DNA of 32,972 nt from Phycisphaerae bacterium (GCA_029858345.1 JAOUFG010000021.1:1-32972); one strand, 5' to 3'; positions 9,189-18,088 are shown, counted from the first letter of the stretch. Numbers and translations: made by a program. Notes: generated from the sequence alone by a model not told the origin.

Positions 9189-11690
9189 TTAGCACAATCC
9201 CTCAGACTCATCTAAAACCCAAAGGTCCTTCTTATGAAAAACATACAAGTCTCCATTGTCATAGCATACAGGAACAACAGAATCACTATTTTCACTTCTT
9301 ACCTTCCATACCACCTGCCCTGCTTCTAAATTCAAAGCATTCAAACCCAAAGCCCCAGAGTACAGCCGTGAACCCCATATACCCCAAAGTACTCCTACAT
9401 AATTTAATTCATCATCGAGAACCCTTGGATCACAGATCCATTTATTCTCATCTGTAGATAAATCAAATGCTCCTAATGTTTGTATATCAGCATCTTCACA
9501 CAAGAGCACCGAATAAACAATACCATCTTGTATGAGAACATTAGACCCTATTCGTTCCTTTGATCTATGTTTAATTGCCCCATTGCTCAGGTCGATGTGA
9601 CACAAATTTTCACCTAAAGAAGCTGCATAAATACATTCACCTGAAATTGTAATGGCAATAATACCTTTTTGGCCAATTATTTGATGCCAAATCTTTTTTC
9701 CAGTAATCGAATCCAACGCACTTAGACCTTTCTTCGGCCCTTCAGTTCCAAAACATACAATATTCCCATTAGATACGATTTTTGTATTCGGCTGTAGCTC
9801 GTCATTATGCCATCGCAGCTTGCCATCGCTTTTTCCGTAAGAACAAACACCACGCCTCGTAGCAACAATGATTAAATCATCAATGACAACCGGATGACAA
9901 TTAAAACCTTCACCTTTCATGCGGCGTTTCCATTTTTCCTCACCGGACTCGGCATCAATCGCATAAATATAACCGGGAGAAAAAAGATCTGAAGTCGTCG
10001 CGAAAATTGTATCGCCTTCGAGGACTATACTCTCTGGCTTTAAGGAAACATCCCGTACCCATTTGGGTTCCCAAAGATTTGCATAGTAAGCACAAATCGA
10101 AGGTGTTATTATGCCATAGGAAGAATCAAGGCTACGTCCAGCAATCATCGTATTTTCAAAAGAAATCATATTGGTTTTCACCCCACCAGGGACTCTGACC
10201 TTTAATTTCGCTTGGATGGTTCCCTCAATTTCGCCCGAAAATGTTTGGATGTCGGGACAGGCCCAAAATGTTTTTCCTTCCAATTCTACGACTTGATTCA
10301 CTGGTTCATTCAAATAGAGTGAAGGCCACTGGACGGTAGTACTATTAGCAACAAGGTCTGCTCCAGGAATCGTACAATAAGGCGAAAATGCTCGTTGCGG
10401 GTCTTCTGCCAGAACTAATTCAGGATCATTAGAAGGAACATCAGGAATACTGATTTCCATCCCTAACCGTAAAGCCGTCCGCTGAATTGCCATCGCAGGT
10501 ATGCAATAGTTGTATTTTTCATAACCAACCCAAACCCCATCCTGAACTTTGGACCAATGCTTTAACATGTCAAGAACACTCTCATCCAGAAGCACGCTAT
10601 CCCGTGTCATTAAACCGATGAATGCCTGTTGATAAGCATAAAGATACTTTCCTTTCAGAGGTTTTACGTCCGGACAAGTCGTATTCTTTGGTGACTCTAA
10701 AAACCGCAATAAGAGAACATTGAAAACTTTATTGGGATTCCATCGGGCTTTATATTTTTTTACCCGTCTAACCCAATTGTCTAAAAAAGAGGTATTGTTT
10801 ACAAGCAATGCTCCCATTGCGCTCTCAAATGAGTATGGTTCTTCTCGCCAATCTGAATAATGTTTCAGTACACCAATATGAGCATTAAGGGCATCGAGAA
10901 CGGTTGCAGCTGTCCCACCGAAGAATCGTTGCAGGATTGGTATCCCAGCAAAATAATAAAATTCATGATCCGCCAAAAGGGAATAATGAGAAATATAATG
11001 TTGCGAAAGACCACCCCATGCTTCCGGCTTTTCTTGTTCAGAGAAATCACCTAAACACATTGCAATATAATGTCTATCCCATAACGGTTTATCGAGAATT
11101 CGCCAAACAGTGCTTGCAATAAGACTACCATACTTGCTCACTGCACTTTTATTATTCTCTGGAAATTCAGGAACAGACTTGTTTTCCCACAATGGCTTTG
11201 GAAATCCCGCAGGCAAGGGATCAATATTTACCGGCTCCCATTTAGCTTTTATATCGGCAGCACATCGCTGGCTAAGATTTTCCGAAATCTGAAACCGCTT
11301 CTTAGCATGTTCTCGAAATGGCTCTTGGATATACTGATCAATTATACCATAATTCAAGCCAAAACCGCCTTCGCTTAACTCAAATCGATGCTCCCTTATG
11401 GCCTCTTCATAACGAGGCCACCACCATTGATCTTTCATTTTTAATGCAGTATCAATAGAGTGAATCGCTGTTACAATTGCTTTATGTCTCCAACCAATTC
11501 CCGGTTCCAGCCGTTCTAAAGCATTCAATAAACAAAAAAGACCTGCATCAACTTCCGGACGGGCAAATAATCCTTTTCCCGACTCTTTCTCGTTAATGGC
11601 AAAATCAAGAATATCCTTTAAGCGTATATATAATTGCTTTTTAAAGGGTGCAGAATACCGCCCATCTAATACAACTACTCCCTGTTCCAC
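9189..11690 (-). CDS. large protein with helical N-terminus and PQQ-like beta-propeller
   Basis: The 833-aa protein begins at GTG 11690 with an AGAGG Shine-Dalgarno at a proper distance. Residues about 1-440 are mainly helical and unrecognised. The stretch ending in AIQRTALRLGMEISIP recalls Imm49-type immunity proteins, but only weakly. Residues about 500-833 carry PQQ/quinoprotein-like propeller blades (DAESGEEKWKRR, ALDSITGKKIWHQ, NLEAGQVVWKV); such propellers often bind partners and need not hold PQQ. No signal peptide or transmembrane segment is seen, so it should be cytoplasmic. Base composition is clearly AT-richer than its neighbours and it lies between two broken ends of a RAYT element, suggesting transfer. 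Function is unknown. Confidence 0.85.
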   Translation of the reverse strand: MEQGVVVLDGRYSAPFKKQLYIRLKDILDFAINEKESGKGLFARPEVDAGLFCLLNALERLEPGIGWRHKAIVTAIHSIDTALKMKDQWWWPRYEEAIREHRFELSEGGFGLNYGIIDQYIQEPFREHAKKRFQISENLSQRCAADIKAKWEPVNIDPLPAGFPKPLWENKSVPEFPENNKSAVSKYGSLIASTVWRILDKPLWDRHYIAMCLGDFSEQEKPEAWGGLSQHYISHYSLLADHEFYYFAGIPILQRFFGGTAATVLDALNAHIGVLKHYSDWREEPYSFESAMGALLVNNTSFLDNWVRRVKKYKARWNPNKVFNVLLLRFLESPKNTTCPDVKPLKGKYLYAYQQAFIGLMTRDSVLLDESVLDMLKHWSKVQDGVWVGYEKYNYCIPAMAIQRTALRLGMEISIPDVPSNDPELVLAEDPQRAFSPYCTIPGADLVANSTTVQWPSLYLNEPVNQVVELEGKTFWACPDIQTFSGEIEGTIQAKLKVRVPGGVKTNMISFENTMIAGRSLDSSYGIITPSICAYYANLWEPKWVRDVSLKPESIVLEGDTIFATTSDLFSPGYIYAIDAESGEEKWKRRMKGEGFNCHPVVIDDLIIVATRRGVCSYGKSDGKLRWHNDELQPNTKIVSNGNIVCFGTEGPKKGLSALDSITGKKIWHQIIGQKGIIAITISGECIYAASLGENLCHIDLSNGAIKHRSKERIGSNVLIQDGIVYSVLLCEDADIQTLGAFDLSTDENKWICDPRVLDDELNYVGVLWGIWGSRLYSGALGLNALNLEAGQVVWKVRSENSDSVVPVCYDNGDLYVFHKKDLWVLDESEGLC

Positions 11691-11711
11691 AATAAACCTC
11701 TCAAAAACACT

Positions 11712-11831
11712 TCATATAGCAACACTATCCCTTGAGACCAAATACTGTTTAATTTCCGACTCAATAAACGGGGGGCGATCTTTGGTGCTGAACACGATAT
11801 GGACATACATTTGGACTAATGATTGCGACAT
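11712..11831 (-). pseudogene. truncated RAYT transposase, N-terminal 39 codons
   Basis: The ORF begins MSQSLVQMYVHIVFSTKDRP and matches the first 27 or so residues of the intact transposase (MAQSLAQKYVHIVFSTKERY). It diverges after FIESEI and stops at codon 40. The HUH motif and the catalytic tyrosine are missing. It ends 21 bases before the start of the PQQ-like gene, which may therefore use the old transposase promoter. Confidence 0.85.
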
Positions 11832-11839
11832 TTTATATT

Positions 11840-11922
11840 GCCCTTTCAGGGCGTATTTTTTATTAGGATACCTTTGGACCCAGGGCGTTGCCCTGGGCTA
11901 TATTATATTGGCCTTTCAGGCC
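11840..11922. repeat. right hairpin module of the second RAYT element
   Basis: Three hairpins lie in the same order as at the right end of the intact element: GCCC-TTTCA-GGGC (11840-11852), CCCAGGGC-GTT-GCCCTGGG (11879-11897) and GGCC-TTTCA-GGCC (11910-11922). The module ends two bases before the pfkA stop codon. Confidence 0.85.
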
Positions 11923-11924
11923 AT

Positions 11925-13022
11925 TTACGTCCCGAAGCTTGTTCCGACGGCTTTGGCGGCGAGGACGAGGGGGTTATTGGTTTTGACGGTTTTTATCTTG
12001 CCGGCGATGCGGCTCAGGGGCACGCTGTTAAGGTGTCCGTCTTTCCAGACGACAAGTCGGTTGGTTTGGCCCTTCATCAACAGTTCCATCGCATAATAGC
12101 CGAACTCGGTCCCCAGCACCCGGTCAAACGGTGTCGGCGAGCCGCCGCGCTGGATGTGACCGAGGTTCACGCCGCGGCAGGACAGGCCGGTGATCTGTCC
12201 CAACTGCTCGGCCAGGACGTTCGCAATGCCGCCCAGGCGAATGGGGTCGGGGCTGTTTTTGATTTTCTTGTAGATGACCTGTTGACCACCTTTGGGTTTG
12301 GCGCCTTCGGCGACGGTAATAATGCTGAATCGTTTGCCTTTTTTCGAACGAGCCAGAACGAAATCAGCAATTTTGTCAAGTCTGTAGGGAATTTCAGGAA
12401 TCAGGATGACATCCGAACCCCCTGCCGCTCCGGCGTGCAGGGCAATCCAGCCGGCATAGCGGCCCATGACTTCGAGAATCATCACGCGATGGTGGGAACT
12501 GGCTGTCGTGTGCAGTTTATCAATCGCTTCCGTCGCGGTGGTGACGGCGGTGTTGAAACCGAATGTAATATCCGTGCCCCATACATCGTTGTCAATGGTT
12601 TTCGGGACGCCCATCACCGGCAGTCCTTTTTTGGCAAACGCCGCGGCCGAGCCCATGGTGCCATCGCCACCAATGCAGAGAAGTGCTTCAATACCGCGTT
12701 TTTTGAGGTTCTCGATACATGCATCGGAAACATCTTTGTTTCGCATACGTTTTCCTGACGGAACAGGGAACGAAAACGGGTTGGACGAATTGCAGGAGCC
12801 GAGAATGGTGCCGCCGAGCGTGAGAATGTTGCTGACATCGTTGTAACTGAGTGGACGGATGCGGTCTTCAATCAGCCCGCGATAACCGTCTTCGATGCCC
12901 CAGACTTCGAGTTGGTGTCGATTGATCGCTGTCTTGGTAACCGCCCGAATGACGGCATTGAGGCCGGGGCAGTCCCCGCCGCCGGTAAGGACCGCGATTT
13001 TTTTGATTTTCTGCTTTGCCAT
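11925..13022 (-). CDS. pfkA: 6-phosphofructokinase
   Basis: The 365-aa protein phosphorylates fructose 6-phosphate in glycolysis. It has GGGDCPGLN at the N-terminus, GGDGT (118-122), PKTIDND (140-146) with catalytic Asp144, and MGRYAGWIA. The residue equivalent to E. coli Gly104 is Gly121, which favours ATP, whereas the equivalent of position 124 is Lys141, as in pyrophosphate enzymes. The Gly/Lys pair is known from ATP-dependent actinobacterial-type enzymes, so ATP is the more likely donor. The start ATG has an AGGAG Shine-Dalgarno. A RAYT hairpin module touches its 3' end and another lies upstream, after tkt. Confidence 0.95.
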   Translation of the reverse strand: MAKQKIKKIAVLTGGGDCPGLNAVIRAVTKTAINRHQLEVWGIEDGYRGLIEDRIRPLSYNDVSNILTLGGTILGSCNSSNPFSFPVPSGKRMRNKDVSDACIENLKKRGIEALLCIGGDGTMGSAAAFAKKGLPVMGVPKTIDNDVWGTDITFGFNTAVTTATEAIDKLHTTASSHHRVMILEVMGRYAGWIALHAGAAGGSDVILIPEIPYRLDKIADFVLARSKKGKRFSIITVAEGAKPKGGQQVIYKKIKNSPDPIRLGGIANVLAEQLGQITGLSCRGVNLGHIQRGGSPTPFDRVLGTEFGYYAMELLMKGQTNRLVVWKDGHLNSVPLSRIAGKIKTVKTNNPLVLAAKAVGTSFGT

Positions 13023-13073
13023 GGTAGACTCCTGAATCGGGATTGTATTTTTCTATACTTTACGCTAATCGGC

Positions 13074-13113
13074 GCAAAAAACAAGGCCTCGCTTTGAGAA
13101 AAACGGGGCCTTG
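13074..13113 (-). terminator. intrinsic terminator downstream of tkt
   Basis: The arms CAAGGCC (13082-13088) and GGCCTTG (13107-13113) form a stem that on the minus strand is followed by TTTTTTG. It lies beyond the hairpin module that follows tkt and before the pfkA start, so it should separate the two genes. Confidence 0.65.
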
Positions 13114-13133
13114 AACAGCGGTTTTTTTATACT

Positions 13134-13213
13134 GCCCTTTTAGGGCGATAATTTATTACTGGCCTTATGCCCAGGGCGTTGCCCTGGGCTAAGTCATATT
13201 GGCCTTTCAGGCC
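13134..13213. repeat. solitary hairpin module without transposase
   Basis: Three hairpins in the same order as in the RAYT right end: GCCC-TTTTA-GGGC (13134-13146), CCCAGGGC-GTT-GCCCTGGG (13170-13188) and GGCC-TTTCA-GGCC (13201-13213). No transposase fragment is attached. It begins 10 bases after the tkt stop codon and looks like a non-autonomous REP-type unit mobilised by the RAYT. Confidence 0.8.
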
Positions 13214-13223
13214 GCATTACGCG

Positions 13224-15233
13224 TTATTTTGCCATCGACTTTTTGGCTGCGACGATGACGGCGTCGGTGGTGATGCCGAACTTCTCGAAGCAGGTTCCGG
13301 CCGGAGCCGAAGCACCAAAACTGCTCATGCCGACAAATTCGCCGTTGGTACCGAGGTACTTCCACCAGCCGGCGTCCAGAGCGGCTTCGACACCCACGCG
13401 GGCCTTGACGGCGGCCGGAAGAACGCTTTCTTTGTAGGCCGCATCCTGTTTTTCAAACAATGCCCAGCACGGCATGGAAACCACCTGTGCCTTGATGCCT
13501 TCGGCGGCGAGTTTTTCATGGGCCGCAATCGCCAACTGAACTTCGGAACCGGTCGCCAGCAGCAGAACATCGGCATTCTTTTCTTCGATAAGGACATAGG
13601 CCCCCTTGTCGAAATGCTTTGTCATATTGGGATATTTGGCCGGATCCAGAATGGGCAGATTCTGGCGGGTCAAAGCGGTTGCCGCCGGAGCATCGTTGTG
13701 GGTCAGCATGTACTTCCACATCAGAGCCGTTTCGTTTGCATCGGCCGGACGGAATGTCAACAGGTTGGGGATAATCCGCAACGAAGCCAATGTTTCCACC
13801 GGCTGATGGGTCGGACCGTCTTCGCCGACGCCGATGCTGTCATGCGTGAAGAGGAAAATCGTCGGGTATTTTGACAACGCCGCGACACGAATCGCGCCTC
13901 GCATGTAATCGGCAAAGACAAGAAATGTCCCGCCATAAGGACGCAGTATTCCGTTGGCGGCGATTCCGTTCATGACCGCGGCCATGCCGTGCTCACGAAC
14001 ACCATAGCGGATATAGCGGCCGGAAGGGTTATCTTTCTGGAAATCCTCGGCCCCTTTGAAATGCGTATTATTGGACGGCGTCAGGTCCGCAGAACCGCCC
14101 AGCACCAGCGGCATGGAAGGCATCAGGGCATTCAAGACGGCCCCGGAAGCGCTTCGGGTGGCCACCGGTTTGCTGACGTCAAATTTTGGCAACAGCGAAT
14201 CGATATCAACCCCGGGCTTGCCATTCAGGGCATCGGTAATTTCTTTCGCCAGTTCCGGATATGCTTTTGCGTATTTGTCAAAGAGAGCCTGGTATTCTGA
14301 ATAAAGCTTTGCGCCCCTTTCTTTGGCCTTGGCACAGTGCGCGGATACCTCTTCGGGAACCACAAAGGACTTTTCCGGGTCCCATCCGTCAGCTTTCTTG
14401 ATGAGCTTGATCTCATCTTCTCCGAGCGGAGCGCCGTGGGCGGTGTGGGTGTCCTGGAAGTTGGGACTGCCATAGCCGATATGCGAACGGAATTTGATGA
14501 GTGTGGGCTTTTGGGTTTGTGATTGGGCCTTTTTGATGGCCTTGTCGAGCGATTCAATATCATGGCCGTTTCCTTCGATGGATATGACGTTCCATCCATA
14601 GGCCTCGTAGCGTTTGGCGACATCTTCGGTGAAGGACAGTTCGGTTTCGCCGTCGATCGTGATGTGATTGTCGTCATAGATAACGATTAAATTGTCCAGT
14701 CCGAGGTGTCCTGCCAAACTGCTGGCCTCGCCGCTGACACCTTCCTGCAGACAGCCGTCGCCGCAAATCGAATAAATATGATAATCAAAGATGTTCATGC
14801 CATCTTTGTTGTAGCGTGCGGCCAGATATTTCTGTGCGATGGCCATGCCGACGGCATTGGAAATACCCTGTCCGAGCGGGCCGGTGGTGACTTCGACGCC
14901 GGGGGTGTGGCCGTATTCAGGGTGACCGGGGGTTTTGCTGCCCCATTGACGGAACTGTTTCAGCTCATCGAGAGGTAAATCATAGCCGAATAAGTGCAAC
15001 AGTGAATAAATCAGCATGCTTCCATGACCGGCCGACAAGACGAAACGGTCACGATTGATCCATTTTGGATTCTTGGGATCGAATTTCAAGTGCCTGTCCC
15101 ACAATGAATAAGCCGCCGCGGCCATGCCCATCGGCATGCCGGGATGCCCGGACTTCGCTTTCTGGACCCCGTCCATCGAAAGAAAACGGATTGTTTGCAC
15201 ACAACGATTGTCGAGTTTATTTAATCCACTCAT
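13224..15233 (-). CDS. tkt: transketolase
   Basis: This 669-aa enzyme has the full length of bacterial transketolases, which transfer two-carbon units in the pentose phosphate pathway using thiamine diphosphate. The N-terminal GHPGMPMGMA, the ThDP/Mg motif GDG (158-160) to DDNH (187-190), and the pyrimidine-domain motif FLFTHDSIGVGEDGPTHQP are intact. A GGAG sequence about 12 bases before ATG 15233 serves as Shine-Dalgarno. The gene is divergent from folC across a 343-bp spacer and is followed by a hairpin module and an intrinsic terminator. Confidence 0.97.
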   Translation of the reverse strand: MSGLNKLDNRCVQTIRFLSMDGVQKAKSGHPGMPMGMAAAAYSLWDRHLKFDPKNPKWINRDRFVLSAGHGSMLIYSLLHLFGYDLPLDELKQFRQWGSKTPGHPEYGHTPGVEVTTGPLGQGISNAVGMAIAQKYLAARYNKDGMNIFDYHIYSICGDGCLQEGVSGEASSLAGHLGLDNLIVIYDDNHITIDGETELSFTEDVAKRYEAYGWNVISIEGNGHDIESLDKAIKKAQSQTQKPTLIKFRSHIGYGSPNFQDTHTAHGAPLGEDEIKLIKKADGWDPEKSFVVPEEVSAHCAKAKERGAKLYSEYQALFDKYAKAYPELAKEITDALNGKPGVDIDSLLPKFDVSKPVATRSASGAVLNALMPSMPLVLGGSADLTPSNNTHFKGAEDFQKDNPSGRYIRYGVREHGMAAVMNGIAANGILRPYGGTFLVFADYMRGAIRVAALSKYPTIFLFTHDSIGVGEDGPTHQPVETLASLRIIPNLLTFRPADANETALMWKYMLTHNDAPAATALTRQNLPILDPAKYPNMTKHFDKGAYVLIEEKNADVLLLATGSEVQLAIAAHEKLAAEGIKAQVVSMPCWALFEKQDAAYKESVLPAAVKARVGVEAALDAGWWKYLGTNGEFVGMSSFGASAPAGTCFEKFGITTDAVIVAAKKSMAK

Positions 15234-15576
15234 GCCGTTTTTACTCCAAAATCAATGATTTCACTCTCTATTTCCCGGAACAGCTTAGTTCCGTATCAAA
15301 ATTAAGGACGCATATATTAACAAACCCCATAGTCTCTTTCAAGAACTTAATTCCGGCACAATCCGAACGACACGAAAAGATTATCTTATATTATGATAAG
15401 AGGAAGATGTTATTTTTTGCCTATCTGATTAAATTTAATCTCTAAAATCAAGTTTCTATCTTCTTTGAAATAAAGAAGTTAAAAGAATGCATTCAAATCA
15501 GCGTCCTCGTTTTTCGTGTAAAAGTAAATGAACACAATTGACCTCGACCGCAGATTATGATAGTATTCAGTAAATT
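15234..15576. other. AT-rich intergenic region between tkt and folC
   Basis: This divergent spacer holds no convincing gene. It has an 18-bp palindrome CGGAAC-AGCTTA-GTTCCG (15276-15293) in the tkt leader, a 14-bp perfect palindrome GATTAAATTTAATC near 15427-15440, a hairpin CTTCTTT-GAAAT-AAAGAAG near 15460-15478, and the folC promoter. Regulatory use is plausible but unproven. Confidence 0.6.
15538..15566 (+). promoter_or_regulatory. candidate folC promoter
   Basis: TTGACC (15538-15543) and TAGTAT (15561-15566) are 17 bp apart. The -10 lies only ten bases before the folC ATG, so the mRNA would have almost no leader, in agreement with the lack of a Shine-Dalgarno. Confidence 0.5.
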
Positions 15577-17019
15577 ATGGAAACTAAGAAAAGTACAGGG
15601 AAGAAGACTTTTAAGAAAGCGAGCAAAAAACCCTCTTCTGCTTCCGTTACAAAAGTCAAACGTCCCGCAAAGGCGTTTCGCACTTATCAAAAGGCGATGC
15701 AATACCTGTTTGATAAGACGGATTATGAGAGGCAGCAGAAGCTGCGCTATAATGTCACAACTTTTGACCTTAAGCGAATGAATCAACTTCTTAAGGGCCT
15801 TGGCAATCCCCACAAAAAGATAAAGATGATCCATATTGCCGGAACCAAGGGTAAAGGTTCCACCGCGGCAATGCTGGCGAAAATGATCGAAGCCAACGGA
15901 TACAGTGTGGGGCTTTACACGTCACCGCACGTAACGACGCTGCACGAACGGATTGCCATCAATTCTAAAATGATTGATAAGAAAATGATGCTGGGCCTGA
16001 TGAATCGGGTGCATCCTGTTATCGAGAAATTAATCAAAACCGACAACGGTCCAACTTTCTTTGAGATTATGACCGCGCTGGCCTTCCTGCATTTTGCCGA
16101 TAACGAAGTGGATCTGGCTGTCATCGAAACAGGTCTTGGAGGGCGGTTGGACAGTACCAATGTCGTCGATCCGGAATTAGTCGGGATCACCTCGATCAGC
16201 ATCGATCACCAAAATCTCCTGGGAACGACCCTTGACAGCATTACCAAGGAAAAAGGGGGCGTTATTAAAAAAGGCGTTCCCGTTGTAACCGTTCAGCAGG
16301 AACCGGGAGCGATGCGAATTCTTAAAAAGCTCGCTGTTTTGCAAAAAGCCCCGCTGGTGATAACGGGCAAAGATATTGATTTCTCTTACCGGTTTGAATC
16401 CTCACGCGAAGACGGTCCGCATACGCGGATCTGCCTGACCACGTCCAGCAGCCGCTTTGAGCACTTGCGCGTTCCGCTGCCCGGCGAACATCAGGCGATC
16501 AACTGCGGACTGGCTCTGGCCATGCTGGACAACCTGAAAAATCAGGGGTACGAAATAGACGACCAGAAAGCCGTTACGGGACTAAGTGAAGTGAAACTGC
16601 CCGGACGGATGGAAATCGTCTGCGAGGATCCCCGAATCCTGATTGATGCGGCACATAATGCCGCCAGCGTTCGAGCGCTGATTCAAGCCATCGGGCAGCA
16701 TGTTCCTTACGATTCGATGATCATTATTTTCGGCTGCAACAACGATAAAGATGTTCGCGGCATGCTGAGCGAACTTCAATACGGCGCTGACAAGGTCATC
16801 TTTACCCGGTCCAACTCGCCCAAGGCGGTTTTTCCTTCCGAACTTGCAGAAATGTATACGGAGATGTGCGGCAAGATGTGCCAGACCACGCTATCGCTGA
16901 AAGAAGCCATTCGGGTTGCCGAAAACGCTGTCTCCAAAGAAGACCTCATTTGTGTCACCGGCAGTTTTTACCTGGTGGGGCAAGCCAAACAGATGTTTCA
17001 CCCGGAAGAAGTGAAATAG
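15577..17019 (+). CDS. folC: folylpolyglutamate synthase/dihydrofolate synthase
   Basis: FolC adds glutamate to dihydropteroate and to folates in the cytoplasm. The 480-aa protein has the Mur-ligase-type P-loop GTKGKGST (89-96), the folate signature TSPHVTTLHERI, ETGLGGRLDSTNV and IDAAHN. A Lys/Ser-rich N-terminal extension of about 35 residues precedes the normal start of the fold. It could be disordered or the true start could be later, such as Met41. No Shine-Dalgarno precedes ATG 15577, but a promoter right before it supports a near-leaderless start. It is monocistronic as far as can be seen. Confidence 0.95.
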   Translation: METKKSTGKKTFKKASKKPSSASVTKVKRPAKAFRTYQKAMQYLFDKTDYERQQKLRYNVTTFDLKRMNQLLKGLGNPHKKIKMIHIAGTKGKGSTAAMLAKMIEANGYSVGLYTSPHVTTLHERIAINSKMIDKKMMLGLMNRVHPVIEKLIKTDNGPTFFEIMTALAFLHFADNEVDLAVIETGLGGRLDSTNVVDPELVGITSISIDHQNLLGTTLDSITKEKGGVIKKGVPVVTVQQEPGAMRILKKLAVLQKAPLVITGKDIDFSYRFESSREDGPHTRICLTTSSSRFEHLRVPLPGEHQAINCGLALAMLDNLKNQGYEIDDQKAVTGLSEVKLPGRMEIVCEDPRILIDAAHNAASVRALIQAIGQHVPYDSMIIIFGCNNDKDVRGMLSELQYGADKVIFTRSNSPKAVFPSELAEMYTEMCGKMCQTTLSLKEAIRVAENAVSKEDLICVTGSFYLVGQAKQMFHPEEVK

Positions 17020-17152
17020 CTGTTCAAGGATACTGATATTGAGGTTTTTTCTCATTTTTCCCCTTGTCCCGACTATATTCAACACACTGAATTTCCGGAC
17101 AAAATCTGTGTTTTTTGGGGAAACTTTTATTGAAAAAATGTAAGGTTTTTGC

Positions 17153-17181
17153 TTGAATTAGTCGATACTTGTGGATGTAAT
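17153..17181 (+). promoter_or_regulatory. promoter of the 17252 gene
   Basis: TTGAAT (17153-17158) and TGTAAT (17176-17181) are separated by 17 bp, close to the sigma70 consensus. An AGGAG follows at 17240-17244, seven bases before the ATG. Confidence 0.6.
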
Positions 17182-17251
17182 ACTACTCAAGGTGTTGTTT
17201 GTGATCGTAAAATTAAGGAATGAAAACGGATTTTTATTTAGGAGATCAAAA

Positions 17252-18088
17252 ATGAAGAAACTGTTGGTGGGAATGGTAGTATTGTTGAGTGTTGCGGGAT
17301 TTGTAAATGCCGCTGAGCAGGCGGCCGCAGCACCGAAGGCCACAGAGCCCATGGGAGTCACTGTCGATCTGAGTTACACCTCTAAGTACATCTGGAGAGG
17401 TTTTGACATCCTCGATAACACCGGCGCTTTCCAGCCCAGTGTCAACGTCGATCTCGGCAACGGCTTCAGCGCCAATGTCTGGATGTCGTATGCCGGTCCG
17501 GCCGGAACCACGGGAGCGGACGCCAGCAGCCCTGCATATGCCAGTACAAGCCGTGTGAATCGGACCGAGTACAATTACACACTGGCTTATAATGGCGCCG
17601 CCTATGAAGATTGCCCATGGAAGACAAATTATCAGATCGGATGGCGTTACTACGATTATATCGACACGCAGACCAAGGGCAGTGATCTGCAGGAAGTCTT
17701 CCTGACCGGTTCTATGCCGGCGCTGTTGGATAATGGGGTTGTTCCTCACTTTGGTGTCATGCAGATGTGGAATGCTAAGAGCTATGCCAGCAATGGCTTT
17801 ACAGGCGGCACCATCTATCTCGCAGGTCTTGGCTACGATTTCACTCTTGACCAAGTTCCGGAACTGCCGATGACCTTTACTTGGGACATTGTTTACAATG
17901 ATGGCGTTGGCGCCGACACAGTCGACCACGATTGGTCACACATGGTGTGGGGCCTGAGCACTTCTATGACATGCCCGATGACCGGCGCGAAAGTCGTACC
18001 GGCCGTTTACTTCCAGAATTCTTTCGAGGAGACGGTTAACACTCAGGATGAGCTGTGGGCGAGCATTTCGTACGCGTTCAGCTTCTAA
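17252..18088 (+). CDS. secreted, probably outer-membrane beta-barrel protein
   Basis: The 278-aa precursor has a clear signal peptide (MKKLLVGMVVLLSVAGFVNA, then AEQ). The mature part alternates polar and aromatic residues in strands such as VDLSYTSKYIWRGFDI and ends in SISYAFSF with terminal Phe, as expected for an outer-membrane barrel recognised by the BAM complex. The SKYIWRGFD segment resembles the first strand of TorF-like putative porins (TIGR02001-type), but the match is from memory. ATG 17252 is chosen over 17171 because of the signal peptide and the AGGAG. It has its own promoter and a strong terminator, so it is probably well expressed. Substrate is unknown. Confidence 0.8.
   Translation: MKKLLVGMVVLLSVAGFVNAAEQAAAAPKATEPMGVTVDLSYTSKYIWRGFDILDNTGAFQPSVNVDLGNGFSANVWMSYAGPAGTTGADASSPAYASTSRVNRTEYNYTLAYNGAAYEDCPWKTNYQIGWRYYDYIDTQTKGSDLQEVFLTGSMPALLDNGVVPHFGVMQMWNAKSYASNGFTGGTIYLAGLGYDFTLDQVPELPMTFTWDIVYNDGVGADTVDHDWSHMVWGLSTSMTCPMTGAKVVPAVYFQNSFEETVNTQDELWASISYAFSF

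Noticed and set aside
17030-17125. Possible folC terminator
   Set aside because: T-rich stretches are present but no stable stem precedes them.
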